Assembly (NCBI RefSeq): GCF_014851675.1
Contig: NZ_JACVAE010000002.1
Span: 310,001-374,000, forward strand
DNA length: 64,000 nt
Source: Rhizobium sp. ARZ01
GTDB taxonomy: Bacteria; Pseudomonadota; Alphaproteobacteria; Rhizobiales; Rhizobiaceae
Direction: 5' to 3'
Shown here: one piece after another, positions 12,069 to 21,167 of the stretch
Layout: every line of letters begins with the position of its first letter
Position numbering within the stretch: the stretch's first letter is position 1
Made by a program: the position numbers and the translations under genes
Notes under the pieces: model-generated
The model's database searches: none
The model's input: the letters and a program-made list of their open reading frames with translations, nothing else
Told to the model about the DNA's origin: nothing

Positions 12069-12947
12069 TCAGCTCGCAAACCGGCCGGCATCGGCACCAT
12101 AGTAGTTGATGTAGCGGCCAGAGATTTTGCCGATCGGGAGCACGATCAACACATCCGTCGTTCGGAACGCGTGGTCCACGACGGCGCCGTCGCCGATCAT
12201 CGCGCCGAGCCTGAGGTAACCCTTGATCAACGGCGGCATCGCGGCAAGCGCCTTGCGCGCATTCACCGCTTCGCTCGGCATCAGGTCCATGGTGCGGTGA
12301 CGATCGGCATGGGCGCGGACGCCCCACTCATCGCGCGCCAGCAGGTTCTGGTGCAGGAAGGAGAGCGCCAGCGCATGTTCCTCGGGCACGACGCCGCCGA
12401 ACGAGCCGCAGCCGAACATGGCATCGACCCGATGCTTCAGCGCATAGGCCCAGGCCCCCTGCCAGAGCAACTCCACCGTCCGCTTGGTCCGGTATTGTGG
12501 CAGCACGCAGGAGCGGCCGAGCTCCATGAAGCGCTTTTCCGCTTGGCGCGCCAGCAGCGGTTCAAGGTCGAATTCGGACTGCGAATAAAAGCCGCCAGAA
12601 CCCTTCGCAACGTCCTGTCGCAGCAGCCGGTAAGTACCGACGATCTGTTCCTCGGCGTCGCCTTCGATCGTGGTGTCGAGCACGAGCAGGTGGTCGCAGA
12701 CCATGTCCCAGGCGTCGATGTCGCGCTTGCGTCGCATCGCATCGGGAGCGATCTGCGCACTCATCTCCTCGACGAATACGCGGTAGCGCACAGCCTGTGC
12801 CGCGTCGATCTCGGCATTGGTCCGCGCCAGCCGCGTCTCCAGATGGCCGATCCGGCCAAGGACATCCGCATCCTTGCGGGTGGAAACCTGGCACGTCGCC
12901 GGGGCGACTTCGACCAACACGTTTGGGTCTGCGAATTCGACAGTCAT
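12069..12947 (-). CDS. olsB: L-ornithine N-alpha-acyltransferase (ornithine lipid synthesis)
   Basis: 292 residues from the ATG at 12947. The frame is open further upstream, but this start gives MTVEFADPNVLVEV and the family length of about 296. OlsB transfers a 3-hydroxyacyl group from acyl-carrier protein to ornithine, making lyso-ornithine lipid. It is a GNAT-fold acyltransferase with FMELGRSCVLPQYRTKRT as the conserved acyl-donor region and FGCGSFGG further on. The expected partner OlsA is not in the window. A Pho-box-like sequence lies about 48 bases upstream of the start, which fits the known phosphate control of ornithine lipids. Confidence 0.93.
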   Translation of the reverse strand: MTVEFADPNVLVEVAPATCQVSTRKDADVLGRIGHLETRLARTNAEIDAAQAVRYRVFVEEMSAQIAPDAMRRKRDIDAWDMVCDHLLVLDTTIEGDAEEQIVGTYRLLRQDVAKGSGGFYSQSEFDLEPLLARQAEKRFMELGRSCVLPQYRTKRTVELLWQGAWAYALKHRVDAMFGCGSFGGVVPEEHALALSFLHQNLLARDEWGVRAHADRHRTMDLMPSEAVNARKALAAMPPLIKGYLRLGAMIGDGAVVDHAFRTTDVLIVLPIGKISGRYINYYGADAGRFAS

Positions 12948-12994
12948 TGGCGACTTCCCGCTCAAGTTTACTGCGTGTCTTAAAGCACGAATCT

Positions 12995-13012
12995 GCAACA
13001 GGACAGTGACAT
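12995..13012 (-). promoter_or_regulatory. Candidate Pho box upstream of olsB
   Basis: Read on the minus strand this is ATGTCAC-TGTC-CTGTTGC, two 7-base repeats with a 4-base spacer. Each matches the PhoB half-site CTGTCAT/C at 5 of 7 positions. Position (48 bases before the olsB ATG) and the known phosphate-starvation induction of ornithine lipids support it. The match is imperfect. Confidence 0.45.
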
Positions 13013-13082
13013 TGGACTGACCGTACATAGAGCTCCGACACCTGGCCGACAAGAAGTTGTCGGGACGGAACATGAAGGGCGG

Positions 13083-15344
13083 TCAGGATCTCTTTTCTGT
13101 CCCGATCAACCGGGAGACTTCGGCGAGGAGCGCCTTCGGTTCGGCAGGCTTGACCAGGACGGCCGCCGCTCCGCACGAGATCAACTCCTCATGCAGGCCG
13201 CGCCGCCCCTCGGCCGTCAGGACGACGACCGGAACAGTCATCTCTTCGCAGGTTATTCGGCGCAACACATCGGCCCCTTCGCCACCCGGCATGGTCAGAT
13301 CCGTGATGATCAGGTGCGGCCGCCCACCCGGCGCATCGAGAGCGGAAAGCAACAACGGGAAGCTATCGACGACGCTCACTTCGAAGCCTGCCTTCGCCAG
13401 CATCGAACGCACCAGCATGGCGTTCACCGGATCGTCTTCCGCAAGAAGAATCCGCCCCATTTTTCTCGGCTGCGAGACCGGTTCGACTGCCGGCGCACTT
13501 AACACCGGCCGGTTGTCGTTGATCGCGTCGCGGACCTCGATCCCCTTCATGCGACCCCGCAACACTTCAACCAGAGAACGCTCGCGCAACGGGCGGATGA
13601 GCCAGGCATCGTAGCCCTCGCCATTGCCCAGCGCCCGGCCGGTCCGCTCTTCCGGGTTGACGAGATAGACACGGCGGATGCGCCGGTCGCTAAGGGCGGG
13701 AAGATCGGCGAGCTCCCGCCGGAATTCGCCGGAAAGCCGGTTGTCGACGATGATGTCGGTCAACGTTGCGGCATCTCCCTTTGCGAACTCCAGCGCATCG
13801 GTGAGGGTTCCCACGTGCCTGCACGTGCCGCCAAGTGTCTCGATCGTGCGCTGCAGTGCCCTCGCTACAGGCCCGTCGGGCGCATACAGAAACACTGACG
13901 AGCCCCGCAGCGGCCCTGCCCTTCCGCCCGTTGCCGCGAGTGTCAATGCTGCCGGCATGCGGATCGTGAAGGTGGACCCGCGTCCGGGCCGGCTTTCAAG
14001 CGTCAGCGCTCCACCGGCCTCGCGCAGGATACGGGCGGAAATCGCTAGGCCGAGCCCTGCTCCTCCGCGACGCTGAGACGCTCCTCCCGCCTGTTCGAAT
14101 GCCTCGAAGACACGCGCCTGCTCCTCGGCCGTCATCCCCGGGCCCGTATCGGTGACTTTGACGGCGAGATGGTCTGGTTCGATTGTCGTCTCGAGAAATA
14201 CACCACCGGTTGCCGTGAACTTCACCGCATTGCCGATCACGTTGTAGAGGACTTGCCGCAGACGCGGTCCGTCGAAGAGGATCACTGGTGGGACTTCGGC
14301 CGAGACGAACGATCCGATCTCGATCCCCTTCTCGTGCGCGCGCGGCGACAGCATCTCGACGACGCCCTCCAGGAGCGGACGGATAGGCTCCTCGCTCGGG
14401 CGCAGTTGGAACCGCCCTGCCTCGATCGTAGAGAAGTCGAGCAAGTCGTCGACGAGCTGGACGAGCGCGTGACCGGACTGGCGGATGCCGGCGAGATAGT
14501 TCTTTTGCTCCGCCGTCAATCGTGTTTGCCCAATCAGATGCGACATTCCGAGGATACCCGACAGCGGTGTACGGATCTCGTGGCTGACAGTCGCAAGCAG
14601 CCTGGATTTCGCCTCGCTTTCAACCTCTGCCTTGCTGAGAGCGAGCTCGCGCTGGGTCTCGGCTTTGCGTTCCTCGGTAACGTCGCGGGCGATGCTGTGG
14701 ATTGCCAGTTCGCCGGTCACCGGATCACGGACGGTGATGTCGTGCCATGCATAGATGCGCGTGCCGCCGGGCGCCGCGATCTTCACGTCGTAGTGATGCG
14801 GCAGGACCTCAGTGTGAATGTCGAGGCCGATCCGCGTGCAGGTCAGGCCGATCGGATCCGCGATACCGACGAGATCGCTGAGAACCGCATTGGCGCGGAT
14901 GATCCGTCCGTCCAGCGAACGCACAAGGACGATATCGCGCAGGATGTCATGGATAGCCGCAGCAACCGCCGCCGTTTCGCTCTGTTCCCAGGCGCGATCG
15001 TGGTGGCGCTCGGCATGGTGCCTCACGCGCCGATCGGCGCTGCGGCCACTGCGCAAAAGAAGCAGCATTGCAGCCAGTCCGGCCACACCCAGGCTAAGCG
15101 CTGCGACATGAAACCCCTGTAGGATGCCGGTTGCCAGAACGAGGCCGGTTGACAGAAGGACGAGGCAAGCGACGGCCCCGGTCAGCATAGCGTGATGGTC
15201 CGCCCGAGCTATAGGGGAGGAAGTTGGCAGCAACGCATCGTCGACAGCCTCCGCCCCTCTGTCGTGGGACGGCTGTCCTTCGTCACCCGGCTCGTCAGCG
15301 AATTCCGCCTTGAGCCGGTCTTGAAGCTTCGCCGGTTCGCTCAT
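13083..15344 (-). CDS. Membrane-bound hybrid sensor histidine kinase/response regulator
   Basis: 753 residues. Two membrane segments (about 54-74 and 79-98) are followed by a PAS domain (about 125-225), a HisKA dimerisation domain with the phospho-accepting H255 in ATVSHEIRTPLSG, a HATPase_c domain, a degenerate receiver-like domain (about 500-610) and a complete C-terminal receiver with LLAEDDPVN and phosphoacceptor D682 in IITDLTMPG. It very likely passes phosphate H to D within itself or to a phosphotransfer protein. The signal is unknown, and the periplasmic part is too short for a ligand domain. It lies upstream of olsB on the same strand with 135 bases between. Confidence 0.88.
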   Translation of the reverse strand: MSEPAKLQDRLKAEFADEPGDEGQPSHDRGAEAVDDALLPTSSPIARADHHAMLTGAVACLVLLSTGLVLATGILQGFHVAALSLGVAGLAAMLLLLRSGRSADRRVRHHAERHHDRAWEQSETAAVAAAIHDILRDIVLVRSLDGRIIRANAVLSDLVGIADPIGLTCTRIGLDIHTEVLPHHYDVKIAAPGGTRIYAWHDITVRDPVTGELAIHSIARDVTEERKAETQRELALSKAEVESEAKSRLLATVSHEIRTPLSGILGMSHLIGQTRLTAEQKNYLAGIRQSGHALVQLVDDLLDFSTIEAGRFQLRPSEEPIRPLLEGVVEMLSPRAHEKGIEIGSFVSAEVPPVILFDGPRLRQVLYNVIGNAVKFTATGGVFLETTIEPDHLAVKVTDTGPGMTAEEQARVFEAFEQAGGASQRRGGAGLGLAISARILREAGGALTLESRPGRGSTFTIRMPAALTLAATGGRAGPLRGSSVFLYAPDGPVARALQRTIETLGGTCRHVGTLTDALEFAKGDAATLTDIIVDNRLSGEFRRELADLPALSDRRIRRVYLVNPEERTGRALGNGEGYDAWLIRPLRERSLVEVLRGRMKGIEVRDAINDNRPVLSAPAVEPVSQPRKMGRILLAEDDPVNAMLVRSMLAKAGFEVSVVDSFPLLLSALDAPGGRPHLIITDLTMPGGEGADVLRRITCEEMTVPVVVLTAEGRRGLHEELISCGAAAVLVKPAEPKALLAEVSRLIGTEKRS

Positions 15345-15407
15345 GCGTGCCCGGATAGCACGACAGGCGTTCAGATCCGCTTCAGCAAACCGATCGGATT
15401 TTAACGA

Positions 15408-15905
15408 TCAGGCCTTGTGCCGGCGCCCGCGCGACTGCAGCAACTCGTCCAGCAGGATGATGCCCGCGCCGATGGTGATGAAGCTGTCGGCGAGGTTGAA
15501 CACGGCAAACGACCAGGTCGCGGTGTAGAACAGCACATAGTCGATCACATAGCCGAACAGGATGCGATCGACGAGGTTGCCGAGCGCGCCGGCGATGATC
15601 AGCGCGTAACCCGCGTGGGCCAGCCCCCGTTCCTTGGGCGTCTGCCGCCAGAGCCAGGTGACGAAGGCGACGACGACGAGCCTCAGGCCGACGATGAACC
15701 AGCCCTCCATGCCCGACAGCATCGAAAAGGCGACACCAAAATTGTAGGTCCGGTACAACGCCAGCATCGGAAGCACATGCACCGGCTGCTCCAACGGCAG
15801 CCATGCCTCCACGGCCATCTTGATGAACTGGTCGATGAGGACGGCGACGATGATGAACACGACGACCGGAACCGGCCGGGAGAAGAACGGTGCGCGCCCG
15901 GTCAT
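15408..15905 (-). CDS. lspA: Lipoprotein signal peptidase (signal peptidase II)
   Basis: 165 residues, four membrane helices, the usual size. It removes signal peptides from diacylglyceryl-modified prolipoproteins in the inner membrane. The catalytic aspartates are D113 (GNLVDR) and D140 (FNLADS). Its ATG overlaps the stop of the upstream SpoU methyltransferase as ATGA, making it the last gene of a three-gene operon. Confidence 0.96.
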   Translation of the reverse strand: MTGRAPFFSRPVPVVVFIIVAVLIDQFIKMAVEAWLPLEQPVHVLPMLALYRTYNFGVAFSMLSGMEGWFIVGLRLVVVAFVTWLWRQTPKERGLAHAGYALIIAGALGNLVDRILFGYVIDYVLFYTATWSFAVFNLADSFITIGAGIILLDELLQSRGRRHKA

Positions 15906-16765
15906 TTCGGCTCGTCCAGCGACAGGAGGTGGCGACGTGCCTCAAACACCATGATGCCGGTGGCGATCGCCAGGTTGAGAGAATCGGCACGCCCCGCCTG
16001 GGGAATGCGCGCGAGCGCATCGGCTTCACGTGCCAGTTCCTCGGGAATGCCCGCCTGCTCGTTGCCCATCAGGAGCACGACCGGCTGCTTCCTGTAGTCG
16101 ATCGTGCGGTAATCGACGGCCCCGGCAAGATGGGTGGCGACGACCTTGACGCCCGCCTCCTTCTTCCACCGCAGAAAGTCGCCGACCGAGGTTTTGGCGA
16201 CGGGCATGGCAAACACCGACCCCATGGTCGCGCGCACCGTTTCCAGCGAGAACGGATCCGTCGTCTCGCCGACGAGGATCACGCCGGAGGCGCCTGCCGC
16301 GTCCGCCGTGCGGATGATCGTGCCCAGGTTGCCCGGGTCACGCACCCGGTCGAGCGCCACATAGGTCTCGCCCGCCTTCGGGCGGAAGTCCTTCAAGGAG
16401 GTATAGCGCTGCTCGAACACGCCGATCACCATCTGCGGATTGTCGCGCCGGGTGATCGTCGACATCACCTTCTCGCTGACTTCCAGCACCAGCCCGCCCT
16501 TGGCAAAGGTCTTTGCCGCGACCTGCTCGACCTGCGGCTTGCCCTTGGCGGCCTTCGCATAGACGAGCGTGCGGATCGTCCAGCCGAGCTCGAGCGCGTC
16601 GATCACGAGCTTCAGCCCTTCGGCGATGAAGGATTTCGTTTCGTCGCGCGCCTTCTTCTGCGCCAGCGCCTTGATGTCCTTGACGATCGGGTTGGCGAGG
16701 CTCGTGACCTCCTTCACCTGCCCCACGCGGTGGGGGCCCTGATCGCGGTGGTGATGTTCGCTCAT
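15902..16765 (-). CDS. TrmH/SpoU-family RNA 2'-O-methyltransferase
   Basis: 287 residues from the ATG at 16765, which overlaps the stop of the upstream gene by ATGA. It has an N-terminal SpoU substrate-binding domain ([14 protein letters not shown] segment) and a C-terminal SPOUT knot fold with the three motifs [34 protein letters not shown] and [18 protein letters not shown]. Members methylate ribose 2'-OH in rRNA or tRNA using SAM. The exact nucleotide is not clear from the sequence. It is often paired with lspA or another rRNA methyltransferase, as here. Confidence 0.9.
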   Translation of the reverse strand: MSEHHHRDQGPHRVGQVKEVTSLANPIVKDIKALAQKKARDETKSFIAEGLKLVIDALELGWTIRTLVYAKAAKGKPQVEQVAAKTFAKGGLVLEVSEKVMSTITRRDNPQMVIGVFEQRYTSLKDFRPKAGETYVALDRVRDPGNLGTIIRTADAAGASGVILVGETTDPFSLETVRATMGSVFAMPVAKTSVGDFLRWKKEAGVKVVATHLAGAVDYRTIDYRKQPVVLLMGNEQAGIPEELAREADALARIPQAGRADSLNLAIATGIMVFEARRHLLSLDEPK

Positions 16766-17949
16766 GCGGAAGTCCAACGGCTGAAGAGGGATGTCGAAAG
16801 GGCACGGCCGACCGTTCTGCCGTCGGTGCCGCCCTCGCGGATGACAAGTTCGCCGGACTCGACCAGCCCGCCGCGGCCGCGCATCGTTTCGCGCATCAGT
16901 TCGTGAATGGAGTAGAAGCTCGCCCGGATCGAATAAGCGGTCAACACGAGGGCGGCCTCGTCCGGCGAAAGTATCTCGCGGCAGACGTCCAGCATCAGCG
17001 GAAGGTTGTCGAAGAGCTGCCACACCTCGCCGTTCGGACCGCGGCCGAATTTCGGGGGATCGGCGAGGATGATGTCGTAGCGGCTGCCGCGGCGCTCCTC
17101 GCGCAGGATGAACTTCATCGCATCCTCGCAGATCCAGCGGATCGGCAAGGTTTCTCCGCGCCCAAGCACCTGGTTTTCACGGGCCCAGCCGATCGCCTTC
17201 TTCGACGCGTCGACATGGGTCACTTCGGCACCGGCGCGGGCGGCGACGAGCGAAGCGACGCCGGTATAGCCGAACAGGTTCAAGACCTTCAGCGGCCGGT
17301 CGGCCGCCTCGATCCGCGCCTTCATCCAGCTCCAGTGCGCCAGCTGCTCCGGAAATACGCCAACATGGCGGAAAGCGGTGAAACGGCCGTGGAAATCGCA
17401 ATCGAGCAGCCGCATCGGCCAGGTCTCGCCGAGGGCCGTCCCGGGAAAGCGCCAGCGGCCCATGCCGTCCTCGTCGGTGTCGCCGGTGAACACCGCATCC
17501 GCCTTCTCCCAGACATGCGCCGGCAGGCTGCGCGGCCATAGCGCCTGTGCCTCGGGGCGCACGATCCGATAGGGACCATACTGCTCGAGCTTCTCGCCGG
17601 CGCCGCTGTCGATGAGGCGGTAGTCGTTGGACCCGGCCGTCTCGAGGATGACCGGCACCCGTTCTGCCGGCTTCTCGCCGGTGCGGGCGATCAGCTTGCG
17701 CTGCTGTTCGGGGGGCTGGGATGCCGCCGGGCGCGCGGCCCGTTCGGGCACCGCCTTGGCGGCGTCAACACCGAAGTCTTGCCGCTTGGCCGGCTCGACG
17801 CGTGCGGCGCCTGCGTGCTTGGCAACCGCCTTGGCTTGCGGCTTGGCGCCCGCCGCACGAATCGGTGACGCCTGGCGAATGCGCTCGCCAGATCGCGCGG
17901 CGCCAGCCACGGCGGGGCCCTTCTTCTGCCGGCGGTTCTTGTCCTTCAC
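16762..17949 (-). CDS. RlmI/RlmK-like class I rRNA methyltransferase
   Basis: 395 residues. A basic, Ala/Lys/Arg-rich, low-complexity N-terminal tail of about 90 residues precedes the catalytic domain. The SAM-binding motif is VLNLFGYTGVASLVAARAGA, with a conserved ADPPKFGRGPNGEVW catalytic-loop motif typical of RNA m5C/m2G methyltransferases of the RlmI type. The expected PUA domain is not obvious. It is the first gene of a minus-strand operon with the SpoU methyltransferase and lspA, coupled by an ATGA overlap. The specific target base is unknown. Confidence 0.82.
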   Translation of the reverse strand: MKDKNRRQKKGPAVAGAARSGERIRQASPIRAAGAKPQAKAVAKHAGAARVEPAKRQDFGVDAAKAVPERAARPAASQPPEQQRKLIARTGEKPAERVPVILETAGSNDYRLIDSGAGEKLEQYGPYRIVRPEAQALWPRSLPAHVWEKADAVFTGDTDEDGMGRWRFPGTALGETWPMRLLDCDFHGRFTAFRHVGVFPEQLAHWSWMKARIEAADRPLKVLNLFGYTGVASLVAARAGAEVTHVDASKKAIGWARENQVLGRGETLPIRWICEDAMKFILREERRGSRYDIILADPPKFGRGPNGEVWQLFDNLPLMLDVCREILSPDEAALVLTAYSIRASFYSIHELMRETMRGRGGLVESGELVIREGGTDGRTVGRALSTSLFSRWTSA

Positions 17950-18027
17950 GTCGCGGTCCGTTTTCGATCGATGAGATAGCGGACGGTGGTCCGCGGGAAA
18001 GCCAGACCAAATAGCACCACAGCCCCG

Positions 18028-18060
18028 CTTGGCAAAGTCCCACTTGGCAAAGCGCTTTGC
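18028..18060. repeat. Direct repeat and palindrome in divergent promoter region
   Basis: CTTGGCAAAG occurs twice (18028-18037 and 18043-18052), 15 bases apart start to start. The second copy runs into the 14-base perfect palindrome GCAAAGCGCTTTGC at 18047-18060. It lies between the divergent RlmI-like gene and the coxG-like gene, so it may be an operator. Confidence 0.4.
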
Positions 18061-18107
18061 GATCTGCGATAAATCGGCAAGGCCCGGCCAAGAGGAGGAG
18101 GAACGTC

Positions 18108-18560
18108 ATGGACATGTCAGGTGAAGAGCGCATCGCCGCCCCCCGCGAAGCCGTGTGGGCCGCACTCAACGATCCCGAGACGTTGAAGGCCTGCATTCCG
18201 GGCTGCCAGTCGCTGACAATGAAGTCCCCAACCGAGCTCGAAGCCACCGTCAAGATCAAGATTGGCCCGGTCTCTGCGACCTTCAACGGCGAGGTCACGC
18301 TCTCCGAGCTCAACCCGCCGGAAAGCTACACGATCTCCGGCGAGGGCAAGGGCGGCATCGCGGGCTTTGCCAAGGGCGGCGCCGATGTGAAGCTCGCCGA
18401 AGATGGTAACGAGACGGTCCTGAGCTATACGGTGAACGCCCAGATCGGCGGCAAGCTGGCGCAACTCGGCTCGCGCCTGATCGATTCCACCTCGAAGAAG
18501 CTCGCCGCCCAATTCTTCGCAGACCTAGGCCAGCGGCTGAATGGCGGCGCCAACGCCTGA
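18108..18560 (+). CDS. CoxG-like (CO dehydrogenase subunit G, SRPBCC fold) protein
   Basis: 150 residues from the ATG at 18108, which has a very strong purine-rich ribosome site (AGGAGGAGGA). The sequence MSGEERIAAPREAVWAALNDPETLKACIPGCQ is the classic CoxG start, with a C-terminal KKLAAQFFADLGQRL helix. In CO-dehydrogenase operons CoxG helps membrane attachment or cofactor insertion for molybdenum hydroxylases. No cox or other molybdenum-hydroxylase genes are nearby, so the role of this stand-alone copy is unclear. The SRPBCC fold suggests a hydrophobic ligand pocket. Confidence 0.85.
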   Translation: MDMSGEERIAAPREAVWAALNDPETLKACIPGCQSLTMKSPTELEATVKIKIGPVSATFNGEVTLSELNPPESYTISGEGKGGIAGFAKGGADVKLAEDGNETVLSYTVNAQIGGKLAQLGSRLIDSTSKKLAAQFFADLGQRLNGGANA

Positions 18561-18580
18561 TCCTTTCGGGCGCGAGCGGC

Positions 18581-18922
18581 CTACTTCGGCGCGGACAGCA
18601 GGTTTTGCGCGGCAAGCGTCTCGGCGCGCGCCTTCTGCTTGTCCGCCTCGGTCTGCCATTTTACCGCCTCGCTGGCCTCGGTGCGGGCGCGCTTGCGGTA
18701 TTTGTGCTGACTGATCCAGGTTGCGGCTGCGCCGAGCACAATGCCGAGGATCAGCGCCAGGAAGAGATAGACGAAGAACGGTGCTGTCATCGATAGCACC
18801 GTGTCCTCCGGCCGGAACGGGTTGAGCGCTAGGCGCACCGGCTGGCGATTGGCGACCGACAGCACGATCAATATGATGCCGATCGGCGCCAGCACGACAA
18901 TGTTGATGATTTTCTTGAGCAT
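18581..18922 (-). CDS. LapA/DUF1049-domain small membrane protein
   Basis: 113 residues from the ATG at 18922 (GGGAGG just upstream). It has two membrane helices (about 6-25 and 47-70) and the LapA hallmark NRQPVRLALNPF between them. A charged, coiled-coil-prone C-terminal tail (KARAETLAAQ) follows. The family (E. coli LapA, partner of LapB/YciM) is linked to control of LPS assembly. The LapA role is inferred from the domain, and no lapB is visible. It follows ihfB on the same strand, about 50 bases on. Confidence 0.78.
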   Translation of the reverse strand: MLKKIINIVVLAPIGIILIVLSVANRQPVRLALNPFRPEDTVLSMTAPFFVYLFLALILGIVLGAAATWISQHKYRKRARTEASEAVKWQTEADKQKARAETLAAQNLLSAPK

Positions 18923-18971
18923 GGAGCCGCCTCCCGCAATCGGGCTGGTTGATGGGCGCGGCACGCCGACG

Positions 18972-19274
18972 TCAATCGGCGTCGTCGTCCGCATGATTGG
19001 GGTTCAGCCGTTCGCGCAGTTCCTTGCCGGTCTTGAAGAAGGGCACCCACTTCTCCTCGACAAACACGGCATCACCGGTGCGGGGATTGCGCCCCGAGCG
19101 TGAAGGGCGGTTTTTCACCGAGAAAGCACCGAAGCCGCGAAGCTCCACGCGGTTGCCGGCGGCGAGCGCATCGGTGATTTCGTCCAGCACCGCGTTGACG
19201 ATGTTCTCGACGTCTCGATGATAAAGATGTGGATTGCGAGCGGCGACGATCTGTACCAATTCTGACTTGATCAC
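18972..19274 (-). CDS. ihfB: Integration host factor subunit beta
   Basis: 100 residues. A small DNA-bending protein that pairs with IhfA, used in sigma-54 promoter activation, replication and recombination. The start [18 protein letters not shown], the flexible arm with RNPRTGDAV and the conserved [10 protein letters not shown] are all diagnostic of the HU/IHF family. The beta type is indicated by [14 protein letters not shown]. It lies between sppA and the lapA-like gene on the same strand. Confidence 0.95.
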   Translation of the reverse strand: MIKSELVQIVAARNPHLYHRDVENIVNAVLDEITDALAAGNRVELRGFGAFSVKNRPSRSGRNPRTGDAVFVEEKWVPFFKTGKELRERLNPNHADDDAD

Positions 19275-19301
19275 GGCTGTCCCCTCAAAACGCTTGTCTT
19301 T

Positions 19302-20252
19302 TCAATCACGTCCAACCTGCCAAACGGAGACAAGACCGTCAAGAAACAACTTTTCGCCGCCGAGCTTTTCGAGCACCTCGGACGGGCCGAATCCGATACC
19401 GGAGAATCCTTTCAGCCAATCGGCCGCATCGAGACCGAGGCCGAACAGGCCGGAACGGCCGGGCGCCTCGTAATCGACCATAGGTAGACGCCGGTCAACC
19501 TTGCGCGTCTCCAGGTAGTCACGAATCTCGTTTTCCCCGCCGAGTCTGTCGACGAGCTTGGCTTGCAGCGCCTGCCGACCGGTATAGATGCTGCCATCGG
19601 CGAGCCGCAACACCTCCTCGCGCGGAAGCTTGCGACGATGCGCCACAAGATCGACGAACCAGGCATAGCTGTCGTCAACCATCCGGCGAATCATCGCCTT
19701 GGCGTCTTCGCTCGCGGGATGGAACGGCGAAGGCTCGGCCTTCAGCGGCGCCGACTTGATCTCGTCGAGCGAAACGCCAAGTTTGTCCATCAGCACCTTT
19801 AGCTGGGGATATTGGAAGATGACGCCGATCGAACCGGTAATCGAACTCTCGCCAGCGACGATCGTGTCGCCGGCGGCGGCGATCATGTAGCCAGCGGAAG
19901 CGGCGAGCGTGCGCACGTCTGCAACGACCGGCTTCTTCTCGGCAACCTTGCGCAAAGCCTTGAAGATCACCTCTCCACCATAGGTCGTTCCACCCGGCGA
20001 GGTGATCGATACCACCAGTGCCTTCGCTCGCTCGTTCTTGGCAATGCGGTCGAGCCGTTCGAGAAGCTCCTGGTCGTCCTTTATGATGCCGCTGATCGAC
20101 ACGCGGGCGACATGGTCCTCAATCGAGGTGGCGGGCCAGTTCCATGCGATGGCAGCAAAGACCGCGATCGCGGCAACAGTAATGGCGGCAACGCGCCAGA
20201 AGGTGAGCTTGCGGCGCAATTGCCTGCGGTCGGCTATGGCGGGCTGATCCAT
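19302..20252 (-). CDS. sppA: Signal peptide peptidase SppA (short form)
   Basis: 316 residues from the ATG at 20252. A TTG 36 bases upstream is possible but has no ribosome site. There is one N-terminal membrane anchor (about 18-38), then an S49 peptidase domain. The catalytic Ser is S119 in AASAGYM, and the candidate general-base Lys is in DEIKSAPLK (K166 or K171). SITGSIGVI is also conserved. SppA degrades leftover signal peptides in the membrane. It is upstream of ihfB on the same strand, an arrangement common in alphaproteobacteria. Confidence 0.93.
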   Translation of the reverse strand: MDQPAIADRRQLRRKLTFWRVAAITVAAIAVFAAIAWNWPATSIEDHVARVSISGIIKDDQELLERLDRIAKNERAKALVVSITSPGGTTYGGEVIFKALRKVAEKKPVVADVRTLAASAGYMIAAAGDTIVAGESSITGSIGVIFQYPQLKVLMDKLGVSLDEIKSAPLKAEPSPFHPASEDAKAMIRRMVDDSYAWFVDLVAHRRKLPREEVLRLADGSIYTGRQALQAKLVDRLGGENEIRDYLETRKVDRRLPMVDYEAPGRSGLFGLGLDAADWLKGFSGIGFGPSEVLEKLGGEKLFLDGLVSVWQVGRD

Positions 20253-20491
20253 CTCGATTGTTCCCGTGCGATCAATTTCTGGAGGCAAACGACGATTGCG
20301 CCATTTGCCAAATGCCTCATCGATATGGCATTAGCCGGGCAAATAGCAAATCATCTCAGTCGTTTTTCGGGTTTCCATTGTTTGTTCAGGAATAATCTCC
20401 ATATGGGGCCCGTTATCCTGTTCAGGACGAAAGCGGCTGATCCGACGCTGCGCGCTATGACAACAGACCTGAAAGCTGCGAACAAGGGCAC

Positions 20492-21160
20492 ATGCTGACC
20501 ACTGCCGCTGACCTGCAAACCGCCGAGTACCGGACGGTCACGACGATGGAAGCCTACCGTCGCGCGGCCCGGCATTCCGCGCGCGTGCGCGTCCTGAAGA
20601 TCGCTCTGCCGGCGCTGGGTCTTCTGATTGCCGCCATTTTCGCAGTCGTCTCGATCGTCGCCACCTACCTGCCCGATGAGATCGATGTCGAGAGCGCCAC
20701 GATCGAAGATGGCAAGGTCGTGATGAAGAACCCGGCCATTTCCGGGCGCAACCGCGACGGCATCAGCTATTCGATGAAGGCCAATCGGGCGCTGCAGGAC
20801 ATGAAGAACCCCGACATCATTCAGCTTGAGAACATCCGGGCGAAAATGCCGGTCAACGAAAAGCTGGTCGCCCAGGTCGATGCCGTAACCGGCATCTACG
20901 ACCGCGGCCGCAACATCCTCGACATGACCGCGCCGTTCACCATCCGTCTGAACACCGGTCTCGAGGCCGCCTTCCAGGACGCACATCTCGACATCAACGG
21001 CGGTCGCATGTCGACGCAGCAACCCGTATCCATCCAGTCAAAGGAAGCTTCGATTGTTGCGCAGTCGCTGCGAATGACGGATAAAGGGCGGACCGTCGTC
21101 TTCGAGGGAGACGTCGTCGTCAATGTCGATCCCGCCGCCATCCGCAACAGAGAGAAGTAG
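20492..21160 (+). CDS. lptC: LPS export protein LptC
   Basis: 222 residues. One N-terminal membrane helix (about 38-59) and a periplasmic LptC/LptA beta-jellyroll domain. It receives LPS from the LptB2FG extractor and hands it to LptA. Motifs such as DGISYSMKANRA and VVFEGDVVVNVDP fit the family. The ribosome site is AAGGG. It is the first gene of the plus-strand block lptC-lptA-lptB-rpoN-hpf-ptsN. Confidence 0.93.
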   Translation: MLTTAADLQTAEYRTVTTMEAYRRAARHSARVRVLKIALPALGLLIAAIFAVVSIVATYLPDEIDVESATIEDGKVVMKNPAISGRNRDGISYSMKANRALQDMKNPDIIQLENIRAKMPVNEKLVAQVDAVTGIYDRGRNILDMTAPFTIRLNTGLEAAFQDAHLDINGGRMSTQQPVSIQSKEASIVAQSLRMTDKGRTVVFEGDVVVNVDPAAIRNREK

Positions 21161-21167
21161 GGCCACG

